DNA of 64,000 bases from Pleurodeles waltl (Eukaryota > Chordata > Amphibia > Caudata > Salamandridae). Both the position numbers and the translations under genes were made by a program. This document shows positions 35,930 to 47,760 of this stretch, one piece after another (positions within the stretch are counted from its first letter, which is position 1; every line of letters starts with the position of its first letter). The notes beneath the pieces were generated by a model, which was not told the DNA's origin, did not search any database, and saw only the letters and a list, made by a program, of their open reading frames with translations. The stretch spans positions 817,486,317-817,550,316 of the forward strand of contig NC_090445.1 of the NCBI RefSeq assembly GCF_031143425.1, in the 5' to 3' direction.

Positions 35930-37845
35930 CTACAAAAGAGGAAATCAGGACTTTTGATAGTGAATCACATTTACCACAAAAGAAACTCACAATTAGATTT
36001 GACCTGAAATATTTCAAAGACTTATAATTGCCCCTCTTCAACCAACATGAAATCCACTGTTGAACAGCAGGGGATTCTAGGAGTATATTCTACGTAGGAG
36101 AGAGGTACAGTGTTTCCTATATGCATACTGTAAGTCCAAATATAAAAATAAAAAAAACTAGGAGAATTCCATTTCTGTGAGGCAAGAATGCTATGTCAAA
36201 AGTACAGTATCATGAGTGCAACGGTCCATAGATTTTGGAAACTGTTAGAAAAGAGGTTCCATGTGCTTGCACTTCTATGCAGGGACAAAAGGCCCGATTC
36301 ATGTCGATATGGCCTCGCATCGCTGCATCCTCGTTTAATTTGAGCCCAGGTCACAGCGCATGCATGAGACCTGCTGCCTGGTGGAAGTTGAGGTGCATGT
36401 ACTACATCGCCATTCTGAGTCCTGACCTCTGTGGACGCAAGTGCAGTGGACGTAAGCCTGCCTTCGTAGCACACATTGGCCCTCAACAGCAACATGATTC
36501 GGGGAGCAGGGTGTATGATTTCGGTAGGCTCTTACCCTGCAGAGCAGTGTTGATGTGTGTGGGCCTTAAGGGACCAGTATGTATCAATGTATTTAATTAC
36601 ACTGTTACCCAAAAATTGTGTGTAGAAAGACAGGTCTGTGCTCTACTGCCCATGGTTTACATGACAAGTGACTTACAACATGTGCATTGCAGGAAAGGGA
36701 CATTTCCCCTACCTGTATTGAACCTTCTCCTGCAGGAGTACTGTGCTAGTTTAGAACTGCCAATGGGAACAAGAGGTGCACCCGATGCAACACCAAAGAC
36801 ATCCTTCTGTGAATGAGGTACATACAGAGATTGGGTACCATCCCAGAGAACAGATTTCTCACTGGGAACAGATTTGTGTGCACAAGCCAAATTGTGCGCA
36901 CAGCACAAGCTTTTCCAATGAGTAGCTTTTGAACTACTGGTAGCTCTCTCTACCTGAAAGTAGCTTTTCTGTATGCAGCCCAGCCTGCTAAGCTAAAAGA
37001 TTTTGCTTAGTTGAATGAATATATCTATACCAACATTTAAAACTGTGTTTGAATTTCAATGTTTGAGGAAAAATGGTTGAATTTCCAAAATATTTTTGAA
37101 AGCTGATATTTGAGTGACATTTACCTTGGTGCCACAAGCACTGCACTATACCCATTATGTATTAATATGTAAAGAAATTCTAAAGTGGAAAAGGCTTTTT
37201 TACATTTCTGCTAGCAACCCTGCCTGATTCAGTGAGGTGATTGATGCTGGTAATCTTGCATAGAGGGCCACTAATGTAATCTTGTCTGATATGTTCACTA
37301 TTACAACACTAATAATATTAGTAGCTCGGATGATTTTTATTAACATAAGTAGCTCTTATTACAGAAAAGGTAGAAGACCCCTGACACAGCCCATTTTGAA
37401 AATATGCACATTCATTTAGATGATTAGTACACACACATTAGCTTTCTTTCTGACTTTTTGAATTTAACCCAAGGTGCGCAGAAGCACTGGAAAGGAAGGA
37501 ATCCTGAATGAAGACAAGGAGGTGTGGCTTTTGAAGCAGTTATCAACATGAGCCAGGTAACCAACAACCCTGTCTATTCACTCGATGATCCTTGGTAAGC
37601 AAATCTCCCAGCTCGAGTCATTGAATCACACAACCCAGGCATACTTCTGTTTCGTAGAAGCGGTCAATACATTGCACGCTTGTTATCAATTTGTTTCATT
37701 ATGGAAGGTGTACGGGTGCGCTAATTGTCACAAGCACACAAAGAAGGGCTAATATAGGTGAGCGAAGCTAAGGGAGCACAACACAGAAGTAGAGGAAAGA
37801 ATGATTCACGTATTGCAGAGAAAGACCCTTAACACTTACATTTAC
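35930..37845. other. CFAP58 intron, nothing recognised
   Basis: Intron sequence upstream of the exon at 35,738-35,929. The frame at 36,235-36,816 is 193 codons but Cys/Met-rich with no family match, and looks like chance. Beyond 36,900 the sequence is AT-rich. Confidence 0.45.
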
Positions 37846-38226
37846 AAAGTGAGGAATAAGAATGTCAACTGAAAGTGAGACAGAGATCCAGGCATGAGGA
37901 TGTAAAAAGAGGAACCCCAGAGAGATCTGCTTGGAGTTACAAAGATCTTGGCATGAAGAGACAAAAAAAGCACTGAGGAGAAATCTGATTGGGTGACAGA
38001 GATCCTAGGAAGAAAACACGCAAAGAGGTATAGGTGTAAGTGACAGAGATCTTGGCAAGATAGAATGAGGACAGATCTGTGTGACAGCAATATTGGCGTG
38101 AGGAGTGACAAAGACGGAATGAGAAGAGATCTTGCTTGCGGATCAAGATCCTGGCATGAGGACACATAAAGAAGGGCAAAGGATAGACCTGAGTAAGAGT
38201 GACAGATCTTGACATGAAGTCACAAA
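37846..38226. repeat. Degenerate minisatellite, first part
   Basis: A motif close to GTGACAGAGATCCTGGCATG followed by AGGACACAAAGAG recurs about every 60-75 bp (for example near 37,875, 37,940, 38,000, 38,040, 38,090, 38,145 and 38,200). The array is interrupted by the first hairpin-rich element and resumes at 38,857. Confidence 0.65.
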
Positions 38227-38856
38227 GGGGGTCATTCTGATCCTGGCCGGCGGCGGTAGCCGGCGGCCTGGCTGGGACCGCCAGAAGACCGTACCGCGGT
38301 CAAAAGACCGCAGCGGTCATTCTGGGTTTCCCACTGGGCTGGCGGGCGACCGCCAAAAGGCCGCCCGCCAGCCCAGTGGGAAACACCCTTCCACAATGAA
38401 GCCGGCTCCGGATGGAGCCGGCGGAGTGGAAGGTGTGCGACGGGTGCAGTAGCACCCGTCGCAAATTTCAGTGTCTGCGGAGCAGACACTGAAATTCAAA
38501 GTGGGGCCCTCTTACGGGGGCCCCTGCAGTGCCCATGCCATTGGCATGGGCACTGCAGGGGCCCCCAGGGGCCCCACGACACCCCTCACCGCCATCCTGT
38601 TCCTGGCGGTCGAAACCGCCAGGAACAGGATGGCGGTGAGGGGGTCGGAATCCCCCATGGCGGCGCAGCAAGCTGCGCCGCCATGGGGGATTCCTCAGGG
38701 CAGCGGAAAGTCAGCGGTACACCGACGACTTTCCGTTTCTGACCGCGGCTGTACCGCCACGGTCAGAATGCCCAAAGGAGCACCGCCAGCCTGTTGGCGG
38801 TGCTCCCGCGGACCTCGGCCCTGGCGGTAATTACCGCCAGGGTCGGAATGACCCCC
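38227..38856 (+). mobile_element. Serial-hairpin foldback element, copy 1
   Basis: A 630-bp, very GC-rich element with ends GGGGGTCATTCTGA and GGAATGACCCCC. Inside, clean hairpins follow one another: arms at 38,326-38,348/38,362-38,384; 38,436-38,447/38,452-38,463; 38,464-38,478/38,482-38,496; 38,516-38,540/38,542-38,566; 38,582-38,610/38,615-38,643; 38,647-38,669/38,672-38,694; 38,777-38,788/38,795-38,806; and a perfect 24-bp palindrome at 38,819-38,842. There is no coding capacity, and open frames here are artefacts of GC content. It interrupts the minisatellite. I recall related GC-rich palindromic repeats being common in newts. Confidence 0.85.
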
Positions 38857-39008
38857 AAAGTGTCTTAGGAGAGATCAACATGAGGTGACAGAGTTCCTGG
38901 GATGATGACTAATGGAGAGAGAATGAAGAGAGCTCTGCACGGGTGACAGAGATAAAGGCACACAAGAGGGGCTTAAGAGAGATGTGCATTGGCTGTACAG
39001 AAAACTAA
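38857..39008. repeat. Degenerate minisatellite, second part
   Basis: This is a 152-bp continuation of the GTGACAGAG/GAGAGATC motif array between the two hairpin elements. It shows that both elements inserted into one pre-existing array. Confidence 0.65.
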
Positions 39009-39638
39009 GGGGGTCATTCCGACCCTGGCGGTAATTACCGCCAGGGCCGGGGACTGCGGGAGCACCGCCAACAGGCTGGCGGTGCTCCTTTGGGCATTCT
39101 GACCGCGGCGGTACAGCCGCGGTGAGAAACGGAAAGTCGGCGGTGTACCGCCGACTTTCCGCTGCCCTGAGGAATCCCCCATGGCGGCGCAGCTTGCTGC
39201 GCCGCCATGGGGGATTCCGACCCCCTCACCGCCATCCTGTTCCTGGCGGTTTCGACCGCCAGGAACAGGATGGCGGTGAGTGGTGTCGTGGGGCCCTTTG
39301 GGGCCCCTGCAGTGCCCATGCCAATGGCATGGGCACTGCAGGGGTCCCCGTAAGAGGGCCCCACTTTGAATTTCAGTGTCTGCTCAGCAGACACTGAAAT
39401 TCGCGACGGGTGCTACTGCACCCGTCGCACACCTTCCACTCCGCCGGCTCCATTCGGAGCCGGCTTCATCGTGGAAGGTTGTTTCCCACTGAGCTGGCGG
39501 GCGGCCTTTTGGCGGTCGCCCGCCAGCCCAGTGGGAAACCCAGAATGACCGCTGCGGTCTTTTGACCGCGGTACGGTCTTCTGGTGGTCCCAGCCAGGCC
39601 GGCGGCTACTGCCGCCGGCCGGGGTCAGAATGACCCCC
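39009..39638 (-). mobile_element. Serial-hairpin foldback element, copy 2 (inverted)
   Basis: The reverse complement of copy 1 over its full 630 bp with scattered substitutions. It is bounded by TAA on both sides (39,006-39,008 and 39,639-39,641), a 3-bp duplication like that of PIF/Harbinger transposons. The ends are GGGGGTCATTCCGA and GGGTCAGAATGACCCCC. Some stems are more perfect than in copy 1; for example the arms around GTCGGCGGT/ACCGCCGAC at 39,131-39,162 pair fully. No ORF of its own, so mobilisation would need a transposase from elsewhere. Confidence 0.85.
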
Positions 39639-39641
39639 TAA

Positions 39642-40439
39642 GAGACTTAACTAGGGTTTGCTGGATTGGGAGGAATGCTATACATCGTTACCTTCGGTGG
39701 GAACCCCTGTCCTTGTGGTCTGTTCGCCACATGACCACCGGTAACAGTGACATTCATCCCACCCTACTGAACACATGAATACTGTCACTCATTTTCCAGG
39801 GCATATCTTCCACAAAAGGGCACAGAAAATGCTAAATAACCCCCACACACACAGCACAAAAGTTTCCCATGCATTTTGGCCATTCACTTTTCGTTACAAG
39901 GAAACAAACTCCTAAATTTTCAGATTGTTTGTCTGATCAAAAAAGCTTGCTGAGTGGGCACTTGAAATGTGGCACCTGCTCTGCAAACTTCACTCCTTTG
40001 AATCACAGCTGCCATTCCAATGGTTTCCTTCAAAGCAAAGAGGAACCAGATAGGCGGGTAGGGATCTCTAGATAAGGCAGCTAGGGGGCAGAGGACAAGC
40101 CTTCCTTCAGTGAACTGCTGGGATGGCAAGATGCCCGACAAGGATCAAATAAGTCTCTAACTGTTTCAAACCATTTTCACACTCAACCTTCAAGAACAAT
40201 GACAACACATAAATAAAAGCACACTTTAATGGAAGGGTTTGTTTTTGTCATTAAATTTGAAACTGTTTTTTGTTTACTTTTACATATTTCTCTAGATGTT
40301 ACATTTTCACCACTGATTTGAAACATTTCTAAGTAGATGCTTGAAAAATATTTTACATATTTTTCCTCACATTTAGACAGACTCTAAACAAGCCTGTTTC
40401 TCCTCCTCCCCCTTATGCCCAGACAGAGCACTTTGCGGA
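39642..40439. other. Intronic DNA, nothing recognised
   Basis: The first part may be the tail of the minisatellite array. The rest is AT-rich with frames of up to 73 codons and no motif. Confidence 0.45.
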
Positions 40440-43400
40440 GTTGGTCTGCCAGTGGGCACTCACAGATACCTAGCGGTCAGTGCAGCCACACACCTGAGTC
40501 TATTCACTCTGTTGAGCAGCGTGCGACCTCTACATGCGCCTTGACCATATTCTATGCTCTACTTCCATTCTCAACTAGGTCAGACACGCCCATTTCCTAG
40601 GCTGTATCATTTCTGACCATGGCACATACATAACCGATGCAGCATGGAACGCCCCAGTCCCTCTGGTGCCCTCGTGCCATCTCTCCCACGAAACCCTAGA
40701 AGACCAGACATTCCACAAATCTCAAGAATTACATATCAGACCATACATTAAAGAAAACCAAGCCACTTCTTCCAGCAGGGCAATCGAATGGGACGCCTTT
40801 AAGTTTGTCAAAAGGGGGGCATGCCTACAGGAAGTAGTGGGGATCTGCAGGGTACTCGATAGAGTGATCGAAGAATCTGAGAAACTTAATTACACACTAG
40901 AAAAAGCCACAACACGGGACACCTCCAAAGGCCCCACATTAACTGAGGCTAAAACTTAACGAGCTGGGCTCCTGGAGTGGCAAAGCTGCTTCAATCTGAA
41001 TGCCTACATAGCCAAAACACACTTGGAGGGAGACAGATCCGGCCACCTCCTTGCATGGCTGGTTCACCACAGTACCCACTTGGGCCCGATCCTGGAGATA
41101 TCCTCACCCCTGTAGATACAATGTGACATCCTAGATGAACTCTTCACACATTACTCTTCCATATGCATAGCAGCCACTTCTGCTGACGTGGTCAGTAACT
41201 TTCTAGCAGGACTACCGCTCCCCCACATCCTCCCCTGCTGCCAGACAAGAAATTGAAGCCTACATCACAGTCCCAGAAATTAAACAGGCTGTTCGAGCCC
41301 TAGCCAGAAATAAAACCTCAGGCCTTGATGGGTCACCGTTAGAATATTAAACCACCTTCACCACACTCCTCTCACACAGACTAGCAGAGATGTTTAACGA
41401 AACCTTGCGGGTTAGAACGTTATCCACGTCCTTATGGGAGTCCCTTCTAGTGTCCATACTGAAGCCGGAAAGGGATCTGACCCTCTTGGCATCATACAGA
41501 CCAATAGCCATCCTTGGTCCACATTACCAAATCTTTAAGAAGATCCTAGCCAACAGATATGCTCAGATATTACCTGCCCTAGTTCACCCAGACCAAAATG
41601 GGGTTGTCCCTCAGTGTTGCACGTCTCAAAACATTCACCATCTGTTTCATAAGAAAGATCAGGCCCGCAGGTGGTTCTGATATGCAGCTTGCTTGATATT
41701 GGATCTCAAGAAGGTTTCAACACTCTCACATGGGATTATCTCTTCCAAGTGTTAATGCAATGCGGATAGGTAGACACCTCCCAATGTACACCAAACTGTT
41801 ACACACCAACCTCACTTCCAGGGTCCACCAGGGCAGGCTTATCTCAACACCATTTTCTCTAGGAAGATGCACTAGGCAGGAATGCCCCAATTCCACATTT
41901 TATTTGCACTACCTATGGAACCCCTTGCCACCAGGCTCCACCTGCAGGGCAAGGCATAGTGGATCCCCCTGGATGGTATGACCCACGCAATATTCATGTA
42001 TGTGAACGACCTACTTCTCTACATTCACGACATACCCTCAGACTTCTCCCCTATGCACAGTATGCTTCCGATGTTTGCACAGGTGGCCGGTCTCCAGATC
42101 AACTGTGCCAAGTCGTGTGTGTACCTGCTAGGTTGAACATAGCTCTGCTCAAGGTGCGGTGAAGGGGAACTTTATTGAACTGGAGAGGCAATACAGTTTG
42201 ATACCTTAGAGTTTGCTTCTACCACTCCCCAACTGACCTGTATGAACCAGAGAGTCCTTTGTGCCCTTAAATCACAGATACAATTGTGGAAAACTCCGCC
42301 CTTAGCTGCAAAAGGAAAAATAGCCCTATCCAAAATGACAATTTTGCCCAGGCTAGTCTATTATTATGTCAATGACCCTGATAACCCCCCAAGGTGCTTT
42401 TTCTTGGACCTGAGCACTATGGGAGTTTGGTTTGGGAAACAATTACTATTTTATCATGCTGAAAAAACTGCAACTGCCAGTCAGCAGGGGTGGACTCAGA
42501 GCCCTATCGTTCGAGGCTTACTACTTATCTGCCAAATTGCAATGGGTCTCACTGTGGTTAGTGGGCCAATTTCTGGGAGAAACATGCAATGGGTCTGGAC
42601 CCTTTATACAATCTGTGCTCTGGGGCTTCTTTTTTCCCCACAGTTGCCTCTCAGGCCCCACAGTCACTGCAAGTCATGATTGCCTGCAAATGCCAGGCTA
42701 AGGTATCCTGTCTCACACCCAACATCCCACCATATGCCCCTGCACTCCCCTTGCAAGTCCTTCCTGGCTTCCTCGGAACTCAGCTGCTGGCCTGAGGAGC
42801 TGGCTTGAACAATCATTCATCACAGCAGGCAACCTCTTTACAGACGGTCACCTCCTTTCTTTTAAATTAACGTATTTCTGACTATACTCCCTAGGGGGCA
42901 GTATCTAACATAGCAGCAACTACACCATACATGTTATATCCTCTGGTCCACACAGGACGAGGAACCCCAAACACACTCCATCATACAGAGACTACGTCAC
43001 ATGGGGAAGAGATGGCACCTTATAACATGGCGGTACAAAGCCTTAAGGGAGCACGCAGGGATCTAACGGATGGCAAAACAGGGCAAATGGGAAGATGATT
43101 ATCAGACATGCACTTCAAGACACTGAATGGGACCAGGCTTTGGAATCTTCCTGAGTTTCTCAAAAAGCATAAAATTCACAATTCTAGACAGGGCTTGCCT
43201 GATGCCAGAACAACTCATTCACTACTTCCCTAATGCACACCTTAGCTACCCATGCTTCCACAGGCCTTCATCTAACCTGCTGCATAGGCTGTGGTCTTGC
43301 TCGGCCCTGTCAGCCTATTGGCATTTAGTACATAAACGTACAAGTTACTTACCTTCGGTAACGATATATCTGGTAGAGACATATTCTACTTGCAGATTCC

Positions 43401-44111
43401 TCCCCTCACTGTGAACTGATTTCTAGGGGCAGGAACTTCCCCTTAAGGGCCCTAGTTTTGGCGCACCACTGTCAGGGTTCTTCATGGCTCTGCGCCACTA
43501 GCGTCAAAAGACATGAAAAGAAACTGACGTCAGTGCGCGGGTGTGGCACCTATATACATCTGCGACATCATCACAGCGACCAGGACGCCAACAACGCCCG
43601 CAGAGTCGACCGAAGCCACCAGATGGCGCGCAGAGGTACTGCTCGAAGAAATATCTCCGGGTCCAGACTGACGCCTTGGGAAATTCAAAGGTAAGGAATC
43701 TGCAACTAGAAGTCTCAATGAGATGTGTTGCATGAATTTGCAGGGCTCACTGGCATCAGCATACGGGAGGTCTTGGCCCTTGGAAATTTAAAGTGTAGGA
43801 AATGCCAATAGATGAGAGCATGCTTTGCTGGCCTCACTTACCTACTTGCTAAAAGAGTCCTCACCCTGCAGTGGACAGCAGATCAAGCCCCATCAGGGGC
43901 TGCCTGACACAGAGCACTAGTCATTTTGGAGGGCCGAGGACGAGGCCCTGCGTTATACAAGCGGCACCTTTGCAACAGGCTAATTTCTATGACCAGGGAT
44001 GCACTCCTAGATCACTTCCTGCAACTCACTCGGAATGATGATCTACCCCCCTATGATCCCTGGTATGCAAATTTCTACGGGCATCCTCCTGTACCAGGCC
44101 GCACATCATAG
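40440..44111 (+). mobile_element. L1 ORF2 remnant, 5'-truncated
   Basis: The order is the end of an endonuclease domain (ISDHG-like text near 40,610), an RT with SLWESLLVSILKPERDLTLLASYRPI (from about 41,420, broken here), QNGVVP near 41,600, GRCTRQECPN near 41,868, KGKIALSKMTILPRLVYYY near 42,310, and the C-terminal LWSCSALSAYWHLVHK near 43,290. The frame resumes after an insertion with LTGISIREVLALGN at about 43,748. Stops and shifts are frequent. ORF1 and the 5' end are missing, as is typical of truncated L1 copies. The 3' end was not located. Confidence 0.82.
43338..43727. mobile_element. Solo DIRS-type terminal repeat inserted in the L1
   Basis: The segment starts GTACAAGTTACTTACCTTCG and continues with ATATCTGGTAGAGAC, matching the terminal repeat at 3,171-3,221 (ACTTACCTTC...ATCTGGTAGAGAC). 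It ends GGTAAGGAATCTGCAACTAG, which is complementary to its own start. A TATATA at 43,551 corresponds in position to the TATA box at 3,388. Flanking L1 coding sequence (WHLVHK before, LHEFAGLTG after) shows it is an insertion. It has no coding region, so it is a solo or non-autonomous DIRS derivative. Confidence 0.7.
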
Positions 44112-47100
44112 GCTTCTCCTGTTGTGTAGCTTCTCCTCATCATCATCACCTGTGGCGGCTGTGGACCTACCCTGTCATTTATTCAGCCCCCAATGCCAAT
44201 CGCTGTGCAGTTGCGTCCCTGATCCATCCTTCGTACACAACACTTGTGCCCCCACCTGAGTCCGGATCATCATATTCCTTACCTAGTTCGGGTACACTCC
44301 CTCAGTTAGCTGGATAAATTCATACGCCAGTACCTACTGAACACGCACACAATTTTACTCCAATACTGAACTGTCCTAATGGCTGTATTACCCAATTCAC
44401 TGCTTATTGCATATTTGATCATTAAGTAGCTACAAGCACTGTGGCCAGGCTCTGTATACGTGAATAATAGGCACAATATACAATACTATCTTTGTTTTTA
44501 TATGAAAATCCCAAGAAAAACAGTTTAAAAAAATATTTTGAGACAAGAAGTGCTCTGCAAGAGAGATCATTACTGGCCTGCCTGTACTGGGAAAATATGG
44601 TTGCTTGATGTGCATCGTGCTCAGATGATGTTGCCTGCAGATAAGGCATACATGTCTCTGTGCTCAGGCGGGTGAGGAGGGAAGCTTGCTGCTGCTGAAG
44701 CCTAGATTAAGCCAAGACCCTCAGACTCGACGCGTGCCTCTTGAGATAATATGGTTGACCTTGTACATAGTTGCCTAGGGTCCAATCACTGCAAGGAAAA
44801 TACAACAAATCCCTGAGGATGGAGCATTCAAGAACAACTGGTAACGTCTCCATCTCCAATCCCAGTACACCTGTTGACTTAAAGCAATTCAGATTCGTAG
44901 ATGGACTTATTTATAGGACTAAAGATCCTGGTGCTGTTGACACCAGGATAAAAGTGTAAGCACAGCTAATTACAAGGAAGAAGCATGAGTACGACTCATC
45001 AAAAAAATAGACTCATGACACTTGTCCTTAAAGCAAGAGTTCAAAGTGTTGCAGCCATGAGTAGTCAAAATATGTACTTAGTTAACACTGCACCTGTGAT
45101 GTCTGTAATATGACCTGGATGCCTGTTATACATGTATGTAGTTGGATGGATGTGTCATGTGGGGGAAACACAGTTATTGATACTTGTGTAGATACATGTG
45201 TGCACGTATGAATGAAAGCTCCATTACTGGTTCAAGGGAATGTATTCAATGGCACATATGTCTGCATGACTATAGCTGCTTAGCTAGATCACAGATGATG
45301 TTATGTTCTGTAGAGCCCCAAGCAAGGTACATGTTGGGAGACCCAAACAGGAGCTCAAAAATATATCTATCCTCAGGAAGGAAGGACGAAGTAAGAGTTA
45401 TGCTACTGCATAGTACAGAATGATTGACAGGGATTGCTGTAATCTGGTTGGTGTGGTCTGCAGAATGTAATTTTTATGTAAAGGTGTGGATGCCTCCAAA
45501 GAAGGCTAGTTGAGATCCGATCTCAGAGAAGATAAGGGTATGGTATGTGTTGGGGGGCTGCTCAAGGGGTAGCACTGGGGAGCCTTGGCACTGCCAAGTC
45601 TGGCATAAGTGGAAATAAAACGAACTCCCTTCATAGTGGCCATATTCTTGAGCCATGCCCCACGTAAAGGATGTGCTGGGCCACTAGAGACACAAGGGCT
45701 GCATAGTATAGCAGTCAGTCAAGTCCAAGTCACTGTCTGGCTGATTGCCCGGCACCAGCCCTCTGGGAGCATGTGGTCAGCAGGCTGAAGGTACAAGGGA
45801 TGGAAATAGTTTCTGAAACGACCTAATAATTCTTGTGTCGGCACTAATTGTGGTTCATAACTGTAGGGTGGCCAACCGAGCTGGGAGAGTTTATGACATG
45901 GCACAGGGTGTAATCCCAAAAGACTAAAACCTTCTCACGGCATTGACTCACAGCGATCGACACAAGCATTGCGCTTTTTGAAAAAGAATTCAAGGCAAAG
46001 CAAATATTTAGTTGAACGTGAAGGGATTCAGGAGCGGCTGTCCTCAAACCAGCTCACACATACTTGTTGACACTTAACCATTTACTTCCATTCAGACCCA
46101 GAGTAGGTTGTAGACACTTCTGTGTATTTAGCGCCTGGAGGTGTTGATGGCCATTATGCTGGGTTTTCAGTAACATTATTTCGTGTGTGTGAATGTGAGC
46201 CACAAGGGTTGGGTTGGCAAGGTACCAAATGTTTCTGTGGTTTCCTTAGAAAGTGCTTGATAACCGGCCTTCCAGAAAACCATGAACTTGAGACTAGGTA
46301 GGGTAATTCACTACTGGAACGGGGCATACATAAAAAAAAAATCAGCCTACGATACCTGGACAACAGTGTACATAATGTCATTGTACCCGAGTGGGACTCA
46401 CATGGATGGCTTTCTGCACTCTGCTGACAAGGATGGATGCACTATGACTTTTCATGGTAATGTTGGTTTAAATACTCGTAGCACATGGCCCAGAATTGCA
46501 GGCTACGAAAATGATTGGGAATACACAAAACAAGTATTTTTATGGGTGTTTCCAAACTGTAAACGTTTTTCTGCCCTGGAATTCCTACTACCCACTCTTT
46601 GAAAAAGATGTACTCGTACAGAAAAGAATGTGCTATTAAATCATTTTACCAGCGTAAAACCATATTTTGCCATACTGAAATATGACCTTACTCTTAAAAA
46701 AGGGTACATTTAACTAAATATACAAGAAGCTTTCTGAATAAAGCCCTGCATTTTAAGGTGAACTCACAGACGCAAAATGTATTGTACATCTGTCCAACAA
46801 TTCTTACTAAGGGAATCCTGCTCATCTTTAAGTGCTAAATCTGTAACGACCATGCCTTCCGTACAGATTGCTTTATACTGTTCAAAAGTAAGAACTATTA
46901 ACATATTCTTGGAGAAACACAATAACTGCAACACAAAAATGAGACCCAGGCCATTATCGAATACCTACTCTTGGGCCATGATCTCCAAGGCATACCCTTA
47001 TGAGTCACTGAGGACCCTTTACTGCCTCCTGGCAAAGGGATACAGTGTGCATGCTCTCTTCTTTAATTAGTTACTTGCTCGGAATAAACTTTGAATCTGC

Positions 47101-47192
47101 TATCTGCAGTGGCTTTCTCCAGTTTCCTATGGTTACTGTGTCTCCTAGGCAACAGATGTATCCAGCAGGCAGCGTTAGAAGAATGGACTCAC
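44112..47192. other. CFAP58 intron, nothing firmly recognised
   Basis: No exon or bounded repeat. A plus frame at 44,771-44,959 (QFRFVDGLIYRTKDPG) is faintly reminiscent of retroelement integrase N-termini but is too short to call. AT-rich at 46,600-46,760. Confidence 0.35.
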
Positions 47193-47275
47193 CTTATTCA
47201 GCATGTCTCTCTCTCGCACAAGCTCCTCTATGGCCTTCCTATCCAGCTCTGCGTGCTTTTTAGCAGTGTCCAGCC
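47193..47275 (-). CDS. CFAP58: CFAP58 short exon
   Basis: This 83-bp exon completes the codon split at the preceding donor and then encodes LDTAKKHAELDRKA through LVRERDMLNK, 28 residues including the shared codon. The acceptor is CTTCAG and the donor is GTGAGT. The match to CFAP58 (KK.AELDRKA...RERD.LNK) is clear. The exon was identified only from splice sites and homology, because it is too short for ORF calling. It is separated from the previous exon by the only small intron in the window (325 bp) and from the next by about 11.3 kb. Confidence 0.92.
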
Positions 47276-47600
47276 CTGAAGTACAAAACACAAGCTGGAC
47301 CTTAGAACCGGAAAACTAACACCGCACGTTCATGTCAATTTTATAAACTACAAACAGAGACGAAACCCATTTTCAAAGTGAATATATACTACATCTCATG
47401 ACACCAGGCTTCAGACCTTTCTGCTGGGCACTGCACAGAACTCTTATGTTCAACTTGGTTGGCCCCTCCCCTTATCCTATCCTTCCAGTTCCTCTTGCCT
47501 CCTAGTCCAGCGAGCTCCACCCAGCACATCCCTCCAGCCCAGTCAGTGTAAGCACGTAGCAAATGCTCAATAAACAGAAACACGATGAAGGTATTCCTAC
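47276..47600. other. Short CFAP58 intron
   Basis: A 325-bp intron between two exons, flanked by GTAGGA and CTTCAG on the minus strand. It is the only intron in view without a visible transposon. Confidence 0.8.
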
Positions 47601-47760
47601 CCCTCTCGAGGCCAGTGATTTGATTTTTTAAAGTCTCCCTCTGATGTTCCACGTCAATCTTCTGCTCCTCCAGCAGGCGGTACTTCCTCTGGATTGCTTC
47701 CCTCAATTTGGAAAGCTTGGCGATCTCCTGACGCATTACGTTCACTTCTTCTTCTTTGGT
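47601..47760 (-). CDS. CFAP58: CFAP58 exon
   Basis: This 160-bp exon enters in phase 0 and leaves after the first base of a codon. It begins TKEEEVNVMRQEIAKL and ends NQITGLER plus one base. The acceptor is TTACAG and the donor is GTAGGA. The final segment (ETLKNQI.GLER) is a strongly conserved piece of CFAP58. Translating past the donor gives GRNTFIVF and similar, which is intron sequence and not part of the protein. The one-base overhang is completed by the first two bases of the next exon, only 325 bp away. Confidence 0.93.

Noticed and set aside
36235..36816. A 193-codon plus-strand frame in a CFAP58 intron.
   Set aside because: Composition is unbiased and Cys-rich with no domain or splice context. 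Chance is the likely cause.
37842..38165. Two minus-strand frames of 92-107 codons rich in Ser, Leu and Phe.
   Set aside because: They fall in the minisatellite and reflect its repeated sequence.
38232..39548. Frames of 60-119 codons inside the hairpin elements, nearly identical on both strands.
   Set aside because: They mirror each other because the DNA is palindromic and GC-rich. No domain or start context supports coding.
37846..39638. CRISPR-like array (repeated motif with palindromes).
   Set aside because: Spacers and repeats are not uniform, the genome is a vertebrate's, and the palindromes belong to a transposon.
44771..44959. Possible integrase N-terminal zinc region of a retroelement.
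   Set aside because: Only about ten residues look similar, no HHCC spacing is visible and no neighbouring pol domains exist.
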